Positions 10,290 through 19,170 of a stretch of DNA of 64,000 nucleotides are shown here, piece by piece. Source of the stretch: Legionella sp. PC1000 (lineage in GTDB: Bacteria > Pseudomonadota > Gammaproteobacteria > Legionellales > Legionellaceae); contig NZ_CP059400.1 in the NCBI RefSeq assembly GCF_014109805.1, forward strand, positions 1,210,001 to 1,274,000, in the 5' to 3' direction. The position numbers were made by a program, and so were the translations under genes. The notes below the pieces were generated by a model that saw only the letters and a program-made list of their open reading frames with translations, made no database searches and was not told the DNA's origin. Position 1 is the stretch's first letter. Each line of letters starts with the position of its first letter.

Positions 10290-11963
10290 ATGTCACAATA
10301 TATTTTTACCATGAATCGTGTCAGTAAAATTGTTGAAAATCAACGTTTTATTTTAAAAGATATTTCATTAAGTTTTTTTCCTGGCGCTAAAATTGGTGTT
10401 TTGGGATTGAATGGTTCTGGTAAGTCAACTTTATTACGTATTATGGCAGGTGTTGACACTCATTATGAGGGAGAGGCACGACCACAACCAGGAATTAAAA
10501 TCGGTTATCTTGAGCAAGAGCCCCAATTGGATCTGGATAAAACGGTACGGGAAGTTGTTGAAGAAGGCGTTAAGGATATGAAAGAAAAACTCGCCCGCTT
10601 TGACGAAATCAGCATGCGTTTTGCAGAGCCAATGAGCGATGATGAAATGAACAATTTACTTGCTGAGCAAGGTGAATTGCAAAATGCCATTGAAACAGGT
10701 GGCGGTTGGGATTTAGATAGAAAACTGGATGTTGCTGCTGATGCACTGCGCTTACCTGATTGGGATGCTGTTGTAGGCAAGTTATCAGGAGGTGAGCGTC
10801 GCCGAGTCGCATTATGCCGTTTATTGCTTTCCAACCCTGATATGTTGTTACTTGATGAACCAACTAACCATTTGGATGCAGAATCCGTAGCTTGGTTAGA
10901 ACATTACCTTGAGGGGTTCCCGGGTACAGTAGTTGCGATTACCCACGATCGATATTTCTTGGATAATGCTGCAGAATGGATATTAGAACTGGATCGTGGA
11001 GAAGGAATACCTTACAAAGGCAATTACTCTTCATGGCTTGAACAAAAAGAAGCACGGCTAGAGATGGAGCAAAAACAAGAAGATGCTCATATGCGTGCAA
11101 TGAAAGCAGAATTGGAGTGGGTACGTACTTCACCTAAAGGACGTCATGCGAAAAATAAGGCACGCCTCGCTCGATTTGAAGAAATGAATTCGAAAGAGTT
11201 TCAAAAGCGTAATGAAACAAATGAAATTTATATTCCACCAGGTGAGCGTTTGGGTGATCTGGTTCTTGAAGGGGAGAAAATTACAAAATCATTTGGTGAT
11301 CGAATCTTAATTGACAATCTAGATTTTAAACTTCCTAAAGGGGGTATCTTAGGGATTATTGGTCCTAACGGAGCAGGTAAGTCTACATTCTTGAAAATGA
11401 TTACTGGTCAGGAAAATCCTGATGAAGGTGAAATTCGCATCGGTGATACGGTCCAACTGGCTTATGTAGATCAGATGCGTGATGAATTAAATCCCAATAA
11501 AACAGTTTGGGAAGAGATTTCTGATGGACACGACATCATGCAAGTAGGGAGTTTTCAAATGCCTTCACGTGCCTATGTGGGACGTTTCAATTTTAAAGGC
11601 TCGGATCAGCAAAAGAAAATGGCTCAACTTTCTGGAGGGGAGCGGAATCGTGTGCATTTGGCAAAATTACTGAAAAGTGGCGGGAATGTATTATTACTTG
11701 ACGAACCCAGTAATGATTTGGATGTCGAGACTTTACGTGCTTTGGAAGATGCAATTCTCAATTTCCCTGGTTGTGTTATTGTGATTTCGCATGATCGATG
11801 GTTTTTAGATAGAATTTGTACCCATCTGATGGCTTTTGAAGGTGATTCCCAAATTACCTTTATTGAAGGAAATTACAGTGATTATGAGGCGGATCGAAGA
11901 CGTAGGTTAGGTGATGCAGCAGATAGACCATCACGAATTAAATACAGAAAATTAGAGTCGTAA
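10290..11963 (+). CDS. ettA: Energy-dependent translational throttle protein EttA (ABC-F)
   Basis: Soluble ABC-F ATPase that binds the ribosomal E site and gates the first elongation step according to ATP/ADP ratio. The 557 aa hold two ABC domains: Walker A GLNGSGKST near residue 40, signature LSGGERRR near 168 and LLLDEPTNHLD near 190; then GPNGAGKST near 358, LSGGERNR near 448 and LLLDEPSNDLD near 470. The linker between them (about 245-320, charged helical, with RTSPKGRHAKNKAR) is the P-site-tRNA-interacting region of EttA. No membrane domain is present. It stands alone between repeat-bearing gaps. Confidence 0.96.
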   Translation: MSQYIFTMNRVSKIVENQRFILKDISLSFFPGAKIGVLGLNGSGKSTLLRIMAGVDTHYEGEARPQPGIKIGYLEQEPQLDLDKTVREVVEEGVKDMKEKLARFDEISMRFAEPMSDDEMNNLLAEQGELQNAIETGGGWDLDRKLDVAADALRLPDWDAVVGKLSGGERRRVALCRLLLSNPDMLLLDEPTNHLDAESVAWLEHYLEGFPGTVVAITHDRYFLDNAAEWILELDRGEGIPYKGNYSSWLEQKEARLEMEQKQEDAHMRAMKAELEWVRTSPKGRHAKNKARLARFEEMNSKEFQKRNETNEIYIPPGERLGDLVLEGEKITKSFGDRILIDNLDFKLPKGGILGIIGPNGAGKSTFLKMITGQENPDEGEIRIGDTVQLAYVDQMRDELNPNKTVWEEISDGHDIMQVGSFQMPSRAYVGRFNFKGSDQQKKMAQLSGGERNRVHLAKLLKSGGNVLLLDEPSNDLDVETLRALEDAILNFPGCVIVISHDRWFLDRICTHLMAFEGDSQITFIEGNYSDYEADRRRRLGDAADRPSRIKYRKLES

Positions 11964-11992
11964 GGTTCAAGGTAACTACTCCCTCTTGCCGA

Positions 11993-12066
11993 CGTCCCGC
12001 GGCTTGTCCGCGGGATCCAATGATGTTATGAGATTCCTGGATCCCGCGGACAAGCCGCGGGACGTA
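11993..12066. repeat. Family A palindrome with perfect 28-bp arms
   Basis: Left arm 11993-12020 and right arm 12039-12066 are exact reverse complements over 28 bases, separated by 18 bases. Each arm itself contains CCCGCGG-CTTGT-CCGCGGG, so either one long stem or two short hairpins can form. It follows the ettA stop by 29 bases with no T run, so it looks like a dispersed extragenic palindrome more than a simple terminator. Related copies lie at 12819-12892, 35829-35904 and 42186-42216. Confidence 0.9.
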
Positions 12067-12111
12067 GTGTGGTAAGTAGTTATGTTCAAGTTTTAATTAA
12101 GTGGAGATAAA

Positions 12112-12720
12112 ATGAATAAGTTGTTTTGGGCAGGTTTGTTACTGTGTGTCGGGGGGTTAACATCCTGTGTCGAGAATGATCCATCTACTTTAATTACTGA
12201 TGATGCAGGTTATGTGCATCGGACGGTTCATTATACAAAAGATAAACGAGGTCGTGATTATTATCCTCAGAAGATTCAGGCAACAGGTGAGAAGCGCTTT
12301 ATTTTCGATCCGAACGTCTCTGCATGGGCTGCTTATGATGAAGAGGGTAATCGTTTACTGACCGGCGGCGGATCAGCAGGTATTGATGTATGTGAAGAAA
12401 ATTCAAATCAATCATGCAGGACGGTTACCGGAACTTTTAAAGTTTATAATCGGAGAGGGGTTGATTGTAAGTCCGGGGAATATCCTGTAGATACTAAAGG
12501 CGGTGCAAAGATGCCTTATTGTACCTATTTCTATCAAGGATATACCATTCATGCTGCATATGAAGTTCCTGAACATCCTTCAAGCCATGGTTGTGTCCGT
12601 ATTTTCCCAAGTGCTGCCAAATGGTTAAGTGAAAACTTTTTCCAAATAGGTACAAAAGTCATTGTATTGGAATATCCGAGTGAGCCTGGTGCTAATAAAC
12701 CAGCTGTTAAATCCGCATAA
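12112..12720 (+). CDS. L,D-transpeptidase (YkuD domain) lipoprotein
   Basis: 202-aa predicted lipoprotein: a short hydrophobic signal ending in lipobox LTSC (Cys about residue 19). The body is a YkuD domain with the catalytic signature around residues 153-163, in which HPSSHGCVR supplies the invariant His, Gly-Cys and Arg. Family members make 3-3 cross-links in peptidoglycan or anchor proteins to it. GGAG sits about seven bases before the ATG. It is monocistronic, flanked by palindromic repeats on both sides. Its exact role (cross-linking, anchoring or hydrolysis) cannot be told from sequence. Confidence 0.9.
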   Translation: MNKLFWAGLLLCVGGLTSCVENDPSTLITDDAGYVHRTVHYTKDKRGRDYYPQKIQATGEKRFIFDPNVSAWAAYDEEGNRLLTGGGSAGIDVCEENSNQSCRTVTGTFKVYNRRGVDCKSGEYPVDTKGGAKMPYCTYFYQGYTIHAAYEVPEHPSSHGCVRIFPSAAKWLSENFFQIGTKVIVLEYPSEPGANKPAVKSA

Positions 12721-12818
12721 ACTGAGTTAAGTTAAGCTATCTTAAGCTAATCTTATTCTAGCCCTTGGGTGCAACATGCTTCACCCGAGGTTGCTTTCAA
12801 TGAGCACATCTCTGCCTA

Positions 12819-12892
12819 CGCCCCGTGGCTTGTCTGGGGGATCCAGAAGATCTGCACTAAAACACTGAACCCCACGGATAAGCCTCGGGGTG
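12819..12892. repeat. Degenerate family A palindrome
   Basis: acgccccgtggcttgtctgggggatcc at 12819-12845 pairs imperfectly with ccccacggataagcctcggggtg at about 12870-12892. Same architecture as 11993-12066 but with several substitutions. It sits in the 296-bp gap between two convergent genes. A plus-strand reading frame crossing it has no ribosome binding site and is not believed. Confidence 0.6.
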
Positions 12893-12960
12893 TGAGCACA
12901 TGTGAGCAAGAACCGGTTGCTTGCATCCAGGACTTTCATAAAATGAACTATTTTTATTTG

Positions 12961-12984
12961 AGCCTGGCTGCAAGCAGCCAGGCT
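12961..12984. terminator. Hairpin between convergent genes
   Basis: agcctggctgc-aa-gcagccaggct is a perfect 11-bp stem with a two-base spacer (a four-base loop in practice), placed between the L,D-transpeptidase and the IcmL-like gene, which converge. Only a short, interrupted T run follows (ccttttctc), so termination function is plausible but not certain; it may also be a shrunken family B repeat. Confidence 0.45.
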
Positions 12985-13016
12985 ACGCCTTTTCTCACTA
13001 AAAAGACAATATCAAA

Positions 13017-13892
13017 TTAAGGAGTGTTTGCTGGAAGTGAGGGTTGTGTGGATCGATTCTCTGGCAAAGTAGGCTGTCCAGGAGTAGCTGGAGTTTGGGT
13101 TGCCGAAGGATTTGCAGAAGTTGGCTGTGTTGAGGTAGTAGGAGGTGCAGGTTGAGTCGTTGGATTTGTTGGGGTGGTCGTTGTTGGTGCAGTTGTTGGG
13201 GTGGTCGTTTCTATATTTGGATTCATAACAGTAGCTGGATTAGGATTAAAATCAGACGGTAGTTGTTGAGTTACTGTCCCTCTTGGGGCAGCAATCATTT
13301 GGGTAATTCCTAAATCTCCAGTTATCTTACGGCCTATAGTTACGTCAACACTGAGTAATTGTGTTACTTTTTCTTTATCATTCTGGTAAACAACTTGCAG
13401 TGGCAAATTAATTTTCCATTGATTATCTTTGGCTTCTGTTACTACAATTTGCCCCATTACTTGACTGCTTACTGTCAGTTTTTGGGATTTAATGGCTTCC
13501 AAATTACCTGATTTTTGTAGCGCTGTGTTAAAGCCAGTCCATCCTTGTTCCGTAAAACAGGGCTGCAATTTTTGCAGTTGGGAGTCCAAATTATTTGAAT
13601 TAAAATCAAAAGCCTGAGTAACGGCTTTTGTCGCCCATTTAATAACCAGTGATTGATCTATCGTTTTGGTTTCTGGAGGAATTTTATACTCACAATTGAT
13701 AGGTGCTGCTGGTGCTTGTGCAGGTTGTACCGATGGTATATTTTGGCCGGGAGGTGTAGGTGTAACAGGGGCTTGCGGCATGGCGCCAGGTGTTTGCTGA
13801 GGTGGCGGCGTTACTGGCTGAGTAGTAGTATCAGCATGTACTTGAGTACCAAGCAGGGCAAAAAGGGTACTCCAGAGTATTGTATTCTTCAT
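13017..13892 (-). CDS. DotI/IcmL-family protein with proline/threonine-rich tails
   Basis: 291 aa with a signal peptide (cleavage after VHA, about residue 20), a Pro/Gln/Thr-rich stretch to about 65, then a globular domain of about 66-205 matching the C-terminal periplasmic domain of DotI/IcmL: CEYKIPPETK, a helical IKWATKAVTQAFDFN, a CFTEQGW segment, and a strand-rich end (LPLQVVYQN, LLSVDVTIGR). Residues about 210-291 are a low-complexity Pro/Thr/Asn tail. True DotI has an N-terminal membrane helix and is part of the inner-membrane type IVB complex; this copy is shorter in that region and lies away from any dot/icm gene, so it is one of the IcmL-like paralogues known in Legionella, of unknown job. 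hutG ends 11 bp upstream. Confidence 0.8.
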   Translation of the reverse strand: MKNTILWSTLFALLGTQVHADTTTQPVTPPPQQTPGAMPQAPVTPTPPGQNIPSVQPAQAPAAPINCEYKIPPETKTIDQSLVIKWATKAVTQAFDFNSNNLDSQLQKLQPCFTEQGWTGFNTALQKSGNLEAIKSQKLTVSSQVMGQIVVTEAKDNQWKINLPLQVVYQNDKEKVTQLLSVDVTIGRKITGDLGITQMIAAPRGTVTQQLPSDFNPNPATVMNPNIETTTPTTAPTTTTPTNPTTQPAPPTTSTQPTSANPSATQTPATPGQPTLPENRSTQPSLPANTP

Positions 13893-13903
13893 GAAATCGA
13901 CTC

Positions 13904-14863
13904 CTAAATAGTATGTAGCAATTCTGCGATAATAAGGGCCGCCAGTCTAGCAGTTTTTTGTTCGTGATCCAAAGGCGGTGACAGTTCAGCAACATCAAAA
14001 CTAACTACTTTGCCACTTTGGATAATGTATTTCAAGAGTGGTAAAATTTGCCAAGGAGTAAGTCCCAAGGGTTGTGGTGCACTGACGCCTGGGGCAAATG
14101 ATTCGGCTAAAACATCCAAGCATAAAGTTAGATAAATATGATCTAGATTTAGCATGAAATCATCAAGAAAAGCCAAGTGCCAGGCTAAGCTATTCGCATA
14201 TAACTCTTCCGCAGTCAGATAATTAACATTAAGTTCATCAGCTCGTTCAAAAAGGGAGGGCGTATTTCCCATTTTTTGGATTCCAATACAGCAATAATGA
14301 AATGGTTGATTGTTTTCTTTACAGTAGGCTGCAATTTGCGAAAAGGGAGTTCCCGATGTGCCTGGTTGGTTTTTTTGATGAGGTCTTAAATCAAAATGTG
14401 CATCAAAATTTATAATCCCCAATTTGGCATAATGAGGCGCTAATCCTTGATAATGCCCCCATGCAATTTCATGTCCTCCCCCCAAGGCAACCGTTTGATG
14501 CCCTTGTTGATGGCAAAAACTGATTAAATTGGCAAATTGCGCTTGTGCAGTTTCTAGTTCATCCTCTGCACAAAAAATAGTACCTAAGTCAAAAAGAGGT
14601 TTATCTATGGAGCAGGGCAGTTTTGCCAATTGCGTTTTGATCTGATCGGGTCCTAATTTTGCCCCAGGTCTTCCCATATTGCGACGAACACCCGCATCAC
14701 TGGCAAAGCCAAGGAAAACAGTTTTTTTCTCTTTTGTAATGAGATCAGTCTGTTGCGCAGGAAAAATAATTTTTTGAAAGAACCGTTCTGCATTATTCGT
14801 ATCTTTTCTACCTTGCCAAAGCGAAGGATTGGCGCGTTGGTAATTGGTAAGATGTTCAAACAT
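13904..14863 (-). CDS. hutG: Formimidoylglutamase (ureohydrolase family)
   Basis: 319-aa arginase/agmatinase/HutG family hydrolase that releases formamide from N-formimino-glutamate in the last step of histidine degradation. The binuclear manganese ligands are visible: GGGHEIAWG near residue 128, NFDAHFDLRP near 152, and LCLDVLAES near 243; SFDVAELSP near 286 completes the family pattern. GGGAGA lies a few bases upstream of the ATG. hutI is 7 kb away on the other strand, so the hut pathway is dispersed here. The ureohydrolase family includes arginases, so HutG is favoured by context, not proven. Confidence 0.85.
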   Translation of the reverse strand: MFEHLTNYQRANPSLWQGRKDTNNAERFFQKIIFPAQQTDLITKEKKTVFLGFASDAGVRRNMGRPGAKLGPDQIKTQLAKLPCSIDKPLFDLGTIFCAEDELETAQAQFANLISFCHQQGHQTVALGGGHEIAWGHYQGLAPHYAKLGIINFDAHFDLRPHQKNQPGTSGTPFSQIAAYCKENNQPFHYCCIGIQKMGNTPSLFERADELNVNYLTAEELYANSLAWHLAFLDDFMLNLDHIYLTLCLDVLAESFAPGVSAPQPLGLTPWQILPLLKYIIQSGKVVSFDVAELSPPLDHEQKTARLAALIIAELLHTI

Positions 14864-14954
14864 TAAATTCTCCCTATGTTCATATTAGGATCTGTTCACA
14901 AGTGCTTACTTCAGGATAAAAAATGCCGTGACTTCAGGATACAAAACTACAATT

Positions 14955-15473
14955 TTATCTTAGGTGCTTTTTATAAAATAAACATTCTTTTTCATCCTTT
15001 AAATCTTTTTTATAAAATTCCATTCCCGCTTTATGAATAACACGTTGTGAAGCAAGATGATTTATCGGTGTAAATGCAATAATTTCATCCACTGAATGTA
15101 TTTTTTGTTTTGCCCACTTCAACAAAGTAATTAATGCTTCAGTAGCCAAACCTTTCCCCCAGAATTTAGGCAAGAAGACATATCCCACTTCAATTTCTCC
15201 ACTAGGAATTGCTCCAAAACCACACCGACCAACAAATTCGCCAGTAAGTAATTCAATTGCAATAAATACCCCAAATCCATTTAACATAAAAAAATCCATA
15301 TTCTTTTTTATATTTGTTTTAACTTGTTCCGCATTTAGAGTTCCACTCGGGAAAAAGGCTCTTACTTTAGCATCGCTATCAAGCAGTAAATAATCATCAA
15401 AATCACTTTCTCTGAGTAATCGATAGCCTAGCCTTTCTGAAGTAAAAATAAATGGTTCATTGTTTTGAGTCAT
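14955..15473 (-). CDS. GNAT-family N-acetyltransferase (RimJ/RimL type)
   Basis: 172 aa. The start (FIFTSERLGYRLLRESDFDDYLLL) and the acetyl-CoA loop region GYVFLPKFWGKGLATEALITLL around residues 95-116 are typical of the RimJ/RimL acetyltransferase branch, followed by NHLASQRVIHKAGM near 145. The substrate could be a ribosomal protein N-terminus, another protein, or a small molecule. It stands alone with gaps of about 90 and 50 bp and a weak ribosome binding site. Confidence 0.85.
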   Translation of the reverse strand: MTQNNEPFIFTSERLGYRLLRESDFDDYLLLDSDAKVRAFFPSGTLNAEQVKTNIKKNMDFFMLNGFGVFIAIELLTGEFVGRCGFGAIPSGEIEVGYVFLPKFWGKGLATEALITLLKWAKQKIHSVDEIIAFTPINHLASQRVIHKAGMEFYKKDLKDEKECLFYKKHLR

Positions 15474-15524
15474 AAAATTTATTCTTGCCTTATTTAAATA
15501 AAAATCAAATTTTAACTGTGTATT

Positions 15525-15932
15525 TCAAATGCACTTAATGGCCATTACTTTAGAAAAATTTGCATTATAAGTCACAGTACAGCTTTTTGTTCCAGCAGGA
15601 AGCTTACGAATCAGTTGAACTTTTGTATGTGCATAGTCACATGCAGTCCAAGTTTCTTTTTTCCCAAATGTCCAAGTCAGTTTTTTAGCTTTAGAGTTTT
15701 CGTGATTAGGTGCAAGGCTTGCATTTTCTTTAGGATGGCCCGAATAAAATGTAATACGCTCAAATTGATGAACACCATTTAAATCATCTGTAAATACATC
15801 CCAATCTTTTATTTCATGGTGTAACGATTGATTTGTTTGAATGACCTGTGGGCATTGTAGCGTAGCAGCATATGCTGAGTGATATAAAATGCCTAATCCA
15901 CAAAGAAAGTTGATACACACAGGAACTCTCAT
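15525..15932 (-). CDS. STY0301-family secreted protein
   Basis: 135 aa with a signal peptide (cleavage after AYA, about residue 22). The mature part has CPQVIQTNQSL, a WDVF segment, ITFYSGHP and four cysteines placed as in the small STY0301 family of exported proteins of unknown function (C near 27, 98, 117 and the penultimate residue). Probably periplasmic with disulfides. No functional partner is evident next to it. Confidence 0.7.
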   Translation of the reverse strand: MRVPVCINFLCGLGILYHSAYAATLQCPQVIQTNQSLHHEIKDWDVFTDDLNGVHQFERITFYSGHPKENASLAPNHENSKAKKLTWTFGKKETWTACDYAHTKVQLIRKLPAGTKSCTVTYNANFSKVMAIKCI

Positions 15933-16003
15933 TAATGACCCCAGGTATTATTTATTAAATTCATTATAACATGATGGCGCGATTCCAGTTCTGCCTTTCT
16001 TTT

Positions 16004-17542
16004 CTAGCTCAATTGTTTTTTTGCCAAAGTTCTTAATGTCCTTCGATCAATTTTTCCCGTAAAACCATAGGGCAGTTGGTCCATAATAATGATTTGAGAA
16101 GGACGTTTGCCTGTCGGGAGCGATTCGTTAGTCCAATCCATTAATGTTTGAGCAGTCAATGGGTTATTCTTAATTTTTAGCACTACATAAACAATAATTT
16201 TATCATCATTCTTCCTACTAGGATTAGGTAAAGCAATTGCAGCAGCTTCTTTAACCGCATCATGTTGATAAAGAATATTTTCAATCTCCATGGGAGAAAT
16301 CAATTCTTTTCCGCAGCGAATAATGTCTACTTTACGACTTACAAACCAGTAATAACCCTCGTTATCTTGATATGCAAGATCTCCTGTATGAAACCAGCCA
16401 TTCTTTATAGTTTTCGCGGTCAAAGCAGCATCTTGCCAGTAACCGGAACACATGCTCTCACCACGCACAATAATTTCGCCTGGTTTATGTGGCTTTAAAA
16501 TAGGTACCCCTTTTTCATCAATTAAGCGCATTTCCATACCTGCTATAGGAAATCCAATCGAACCGGTTTTCTTTTTTCCATAAGGGGGATTCATGGAATA
16601 GATCTGAAGTTCGGACATACCACATCCTTCGGTAATTTCAATGTGGAATCGCAAGTTAAATTGTTCCTGGAGAAAAACGGGTGTTGCATCACCACCTGAA
16701 AAGCAAAAGTTGAGTGTGTTGATTTCATAATCCAAAAGTTTAGCTTGATTAATGAGCTCAAGATAAAGTTTAGGAAACCCATAGATTTTCGTAATTCGAT
16801 GCAAATGAAGTTTTGCTAATGCTTCCTTAGGATCAAACTTGGGTAATAGCACTACAGTAGCTCCAACAGCGTGAAAAGGTAAAATTTGCGAGCCAAGACC
16901 AATCAAATAGCATACTGGAAACATCACTAATGTTTGATCGCTATGATGAATCTGAATTTGCGTTATTTGATTTTGTGTACCGTGGCTCAAGCTTTGTTGA
17001 CTGTGTACAACCGTTTTGGGTAATCCTGTAGTGCCCGATGTAAAAAAAAGCAGGGCTGGTTTTTCCAATTCAATTTCAGTTGTTGAAACGGGCGCATGCA
17101 TAGGTAAGAGTAATTCTTGAAAGTCAAGGACGCCAGGATAACGATTTGCTTCCGAAGTAAGATAGCATTCCTTAATTTCTTTTATTATTTTTTCATCGTT
17201 GAGCAGCTGTGTATAATAATCTGACGTGGTTATAAAAATACTCGCTTCACTGTGTTTCAACACGTAATGAATCAGCTCATTATTAAATTGAATATTAACA
17301 GGAACTGCTATAGCTCCTATCATAAAGCAAGCATAGTAACATAAAATAATTTCAATGCTGTTTGGTAGAAGAAAAGCAACACAATCTCCTTCTGAGATCC
17401 CTTTTTCTAAAAAAGAGGCCGCAAGATGATGAGTTAATTCATAGAGTTTCTGGTAGGTATAACATTGTTGATTAATCACCAAGGCAATTTTATCAGGAAA
17501 TTTTTCTGCTGAGTCACTGAGTAATGTACTTAATCGATACAT
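16004..17542 (-). CDS. Acyl-CoA synthetase-like AMP-dependent ligase
   Basis: 512-aa class I adenylate-forming enzyme (ANL superfamily). The ATP loop is FTSGTTGLPKTV near residue 165; the A5 region EGCGMSELQ lies near 300; GWFHTGDLAYQD near 378 holds the adenine/ribose-binding Asp; the A10 lysine is in GFTGKIDRRTL near the C-terminus. The length and N-terminus suit medium/long-chain fatty acyl-CoA or aryl-acid CoA ligases. The true substrate cannot be read from sequence. Neither neighbour gives a pathway: a small secreted protein follows, and an orphan effector-like gene precedes by 62 bp. Confidence 0.85.
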   Translation of the reverse strand: MYRLSTLLSDSAEKFPDKIALVINQQCYTYQKLYELTHHLAASFLEKGISEGDCVAFLLPNSIEIILCYYACFMIGAIAVPVNIQFNNELIHYVLKHSEASIFITTSDYYTQLLNDEKIIKEIKECYLTSEANRYPGVLDFQELLLPMHAPVSTTEIELEKPALLFFTSGTTGLPKTVVHSQQSLSHGTQNQITQIQIHHSDQTLVMFPVCYLIGLGSQILPFHAVGATVVLLPKFDPKEALAKLHLHRITKIYGFPKLYLELINQAKLLDYEINTLNFCFSGGDATPVFLQEQFNLRFHIEITEGCGMSELQIYSMNPPYGKKKTGSIGFPIAGMEMRLIDEKGVPILKPHKPGEIIVRGESMCSGYWQDAALTAKTIKNGWFHTGDLAYQDNEGYYWFVSRKVDIIRCGKELISPMEIENILYQHDAVKEAAAIALPNPSRKNDDKIIVYVVLKIKNNPLTAQTLMDWTNESLPTGKRPSQIIIMDQLPYGFTGKIDRRTLRTLAKKQLS

Positions 17543-17604
17543 AGATTATCCATTATTCCTTTTGAGAGATAATCAAATATTTACTAGCTGCCCAATCCAT
17601 AAAA

Positions 17605-18987
17605 TTATTTCATTTTGAAAGATGGGTCCAAGTCATTCAGATCAGCTTCTTCAATATCGTCAATCTCATATAAAGCTTGGGTCACTTTATCTCGTGTTAT
17701 TTTGTTTTTAACTTCACCAAAAAAAGAATAGAGCGAATTGGTATTTTTAGCAGATTCATCAGATTTTCTAATTTTATCTATTTCATCTTTAAAATCTATA
17801 TAAGAGGAAAATGAGTCTGCGTCCATCTTCATCATTTGGGCTATTTTCGAAGGAACTTTATAATAGGTGCCATTATACTCGACAAGTGTTCCTCCACCTG
17901 CTTTTGTTTTTTCTTGCCAGTATGCGAGGTGTTCATGATTGTGTCTATCTAAATTTAACTTTTCTTTCAGTAGGGTAATTTTATCTAATTCTCCCGCACG
18001 AGCTTCACTTAATTGGGCTTGATCCTTTATTTTGTGGATTGCCTTAAGCATAGAATGAGATATATCGATACCTTCAGCATAAGCTCTGTTTTCTGAAAAA
18101 AATTCTTTAAGTTCACTTTTAAATTCGCTCTCGCAGTCATCGATATTTAGATTCGTTATAAATTCTCGAAATCCTTTGCTTTTTAAAGCCTCCGTTCTGA
18201 GTAAGCTTATACGCTCTTGAAGGAAGTTGTCGATTTCCTCTTTTAACTGAAGATCAGATGGAGCATTTACCTCTTGGATCTTCGTGAGAACTTCCGGGGG
18301 ATAAACTAATATTCTTAAAATTTGAAGATATACTTCCTTTTTGAATTCTTCATTTTTTCTTAATTCATCTTTTATTTCTTTCTTGAGACCTCCCGCCCAT
18401 ATTGTGGGTTTGAAGGTTTTTGGCGCCAAGATATCATCAAGATCCTCAAAGCTAAAATTGACTTGATTGAGATCATTTTGCATTGACATAATTCTTCTGA
18501 CAATCGGCCATAAGGAAGAGTCATGATCGATTTTAACGCTTGTTCCGCCAGAATTTACACCAATGTTATCAGCCTTTAGATCAGTTTCAGCAAGAACTAG
18601 CGCACTAACGAGAATGCGAGCTAGAGTTTTATAGTCAGTAGGTTTTCCTCCTTGTTCCATAATTGATTTAAACGTTTTAAACCCAGGAACTCCTTCGGAA
18701 GCTACATAACGTTTATCTAATTTGTCAGTTACTAATCGTGTTTTAGGTTGGGTATTTCCAATCCAAAAACGATAAACTTCCCCAGAGATAACCTCAAGTT
18801 CTAAAGGCTCATCAGGGGAATAGGCTTCTTTGACAAACCAAGATTTTTTATTACGCTGACTATTAGGGCGAGTCTCTTTCGCTTTCTTTTTGTGAATCCC
18901 CGCCGTATGTCCGCCAGATGTATCTTTAGCACCTTGTGACTCAAAGTTTTCAAGTGATTTTTTTAATCTATCGTCTTTCGAGATCAT
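17605..18987 (-). CDS. Orphan kinase-like protein, candidate Dot/Icm effector
   Basis: 460 aa, not firmly recognised. After a basic, Ser/Gly-rich leader (1-50), residues about 65-105 look like a kinase N-lobe (EVYRFWIGN, then PKTRLVTD and RYVASEGVPGF). Residues 134-144 (ETDLKADNIGV) and 152-160 (KIDHDSSLW) resemble the catalytic loop (D..K.DN) and the metal-binding Asp of atypical kinases such as the HipA/PI-kinase-like folds. The rest is helical and charged with no membrane segment or signal peptide. The C-terminus (DIEEADLNDLDPSFKMK) is acidic with a Phe at -4, which fits the E-block type of Dot/Icm secretion signal. It has a weak ribosome binding site. Kinase activity and secretion are inference. 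Confidence 0.55.
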   Translation of the reverse strand: MISKDDRLKKSLENFESQGAKDTSGGHTAGIHKKKAKETRPNSQRNKKSWFVKEAYSPDEPLELEVISGEVYRFWIGNTQPKTRLVTDKLDKRYVASEGVPGFKTFKSIMEQGGKPTDYKTLARILVSALVLAETDLKADNIGVNSGGTSVKIDHDSSLWPIVRRIMSMQNDLNQVNFSFEDLDDILAPKTFKPTIWAGGLKKEIKDELRKNEEFKKEVYLQILRILVYPPEVLTKIQEVNAPSDLQLKEEIDNFLQERISLLRTEALKSKGFREFITNLNIDDCESEFKSELKEFFSENRAYAEGIDISHSMLKAIHKIKDQAQLSEARAGELDKITLLKEKLNLDRHNHEHLAYWQEKTKAGGGTLVEYNGTYYKVPSKIAQMMKMDADSFSSYIDFKDEIDKIRKSDESAKNTNSLYSFFGEVKNKITRDKVTQALYEIDDIEEADLNDLDPSFKMK

Positions 18988-19170
18988 ATTTACTAGTCTT
19001 GAAAAATAATTAACTTCAATATAATTATATCAGATAAAGTATATTTATTGGTCACTTGGTGATAATATTGATCACTTCGGGTAAAAAAATATGATCAACA
19101 ATAATCAAAATGGAATAATATTGACGCTTAGTCTAAAATGGTTATTTTTTTGATCATTTAGGGCTTAAAC

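Noticed and set aside
12769..13020. Plus-strand 83-aa frame between convergent genes
   Set aside because: It runs through a degenerate family A palindrome and the hairpin at 12961, with no ribosome binding site.
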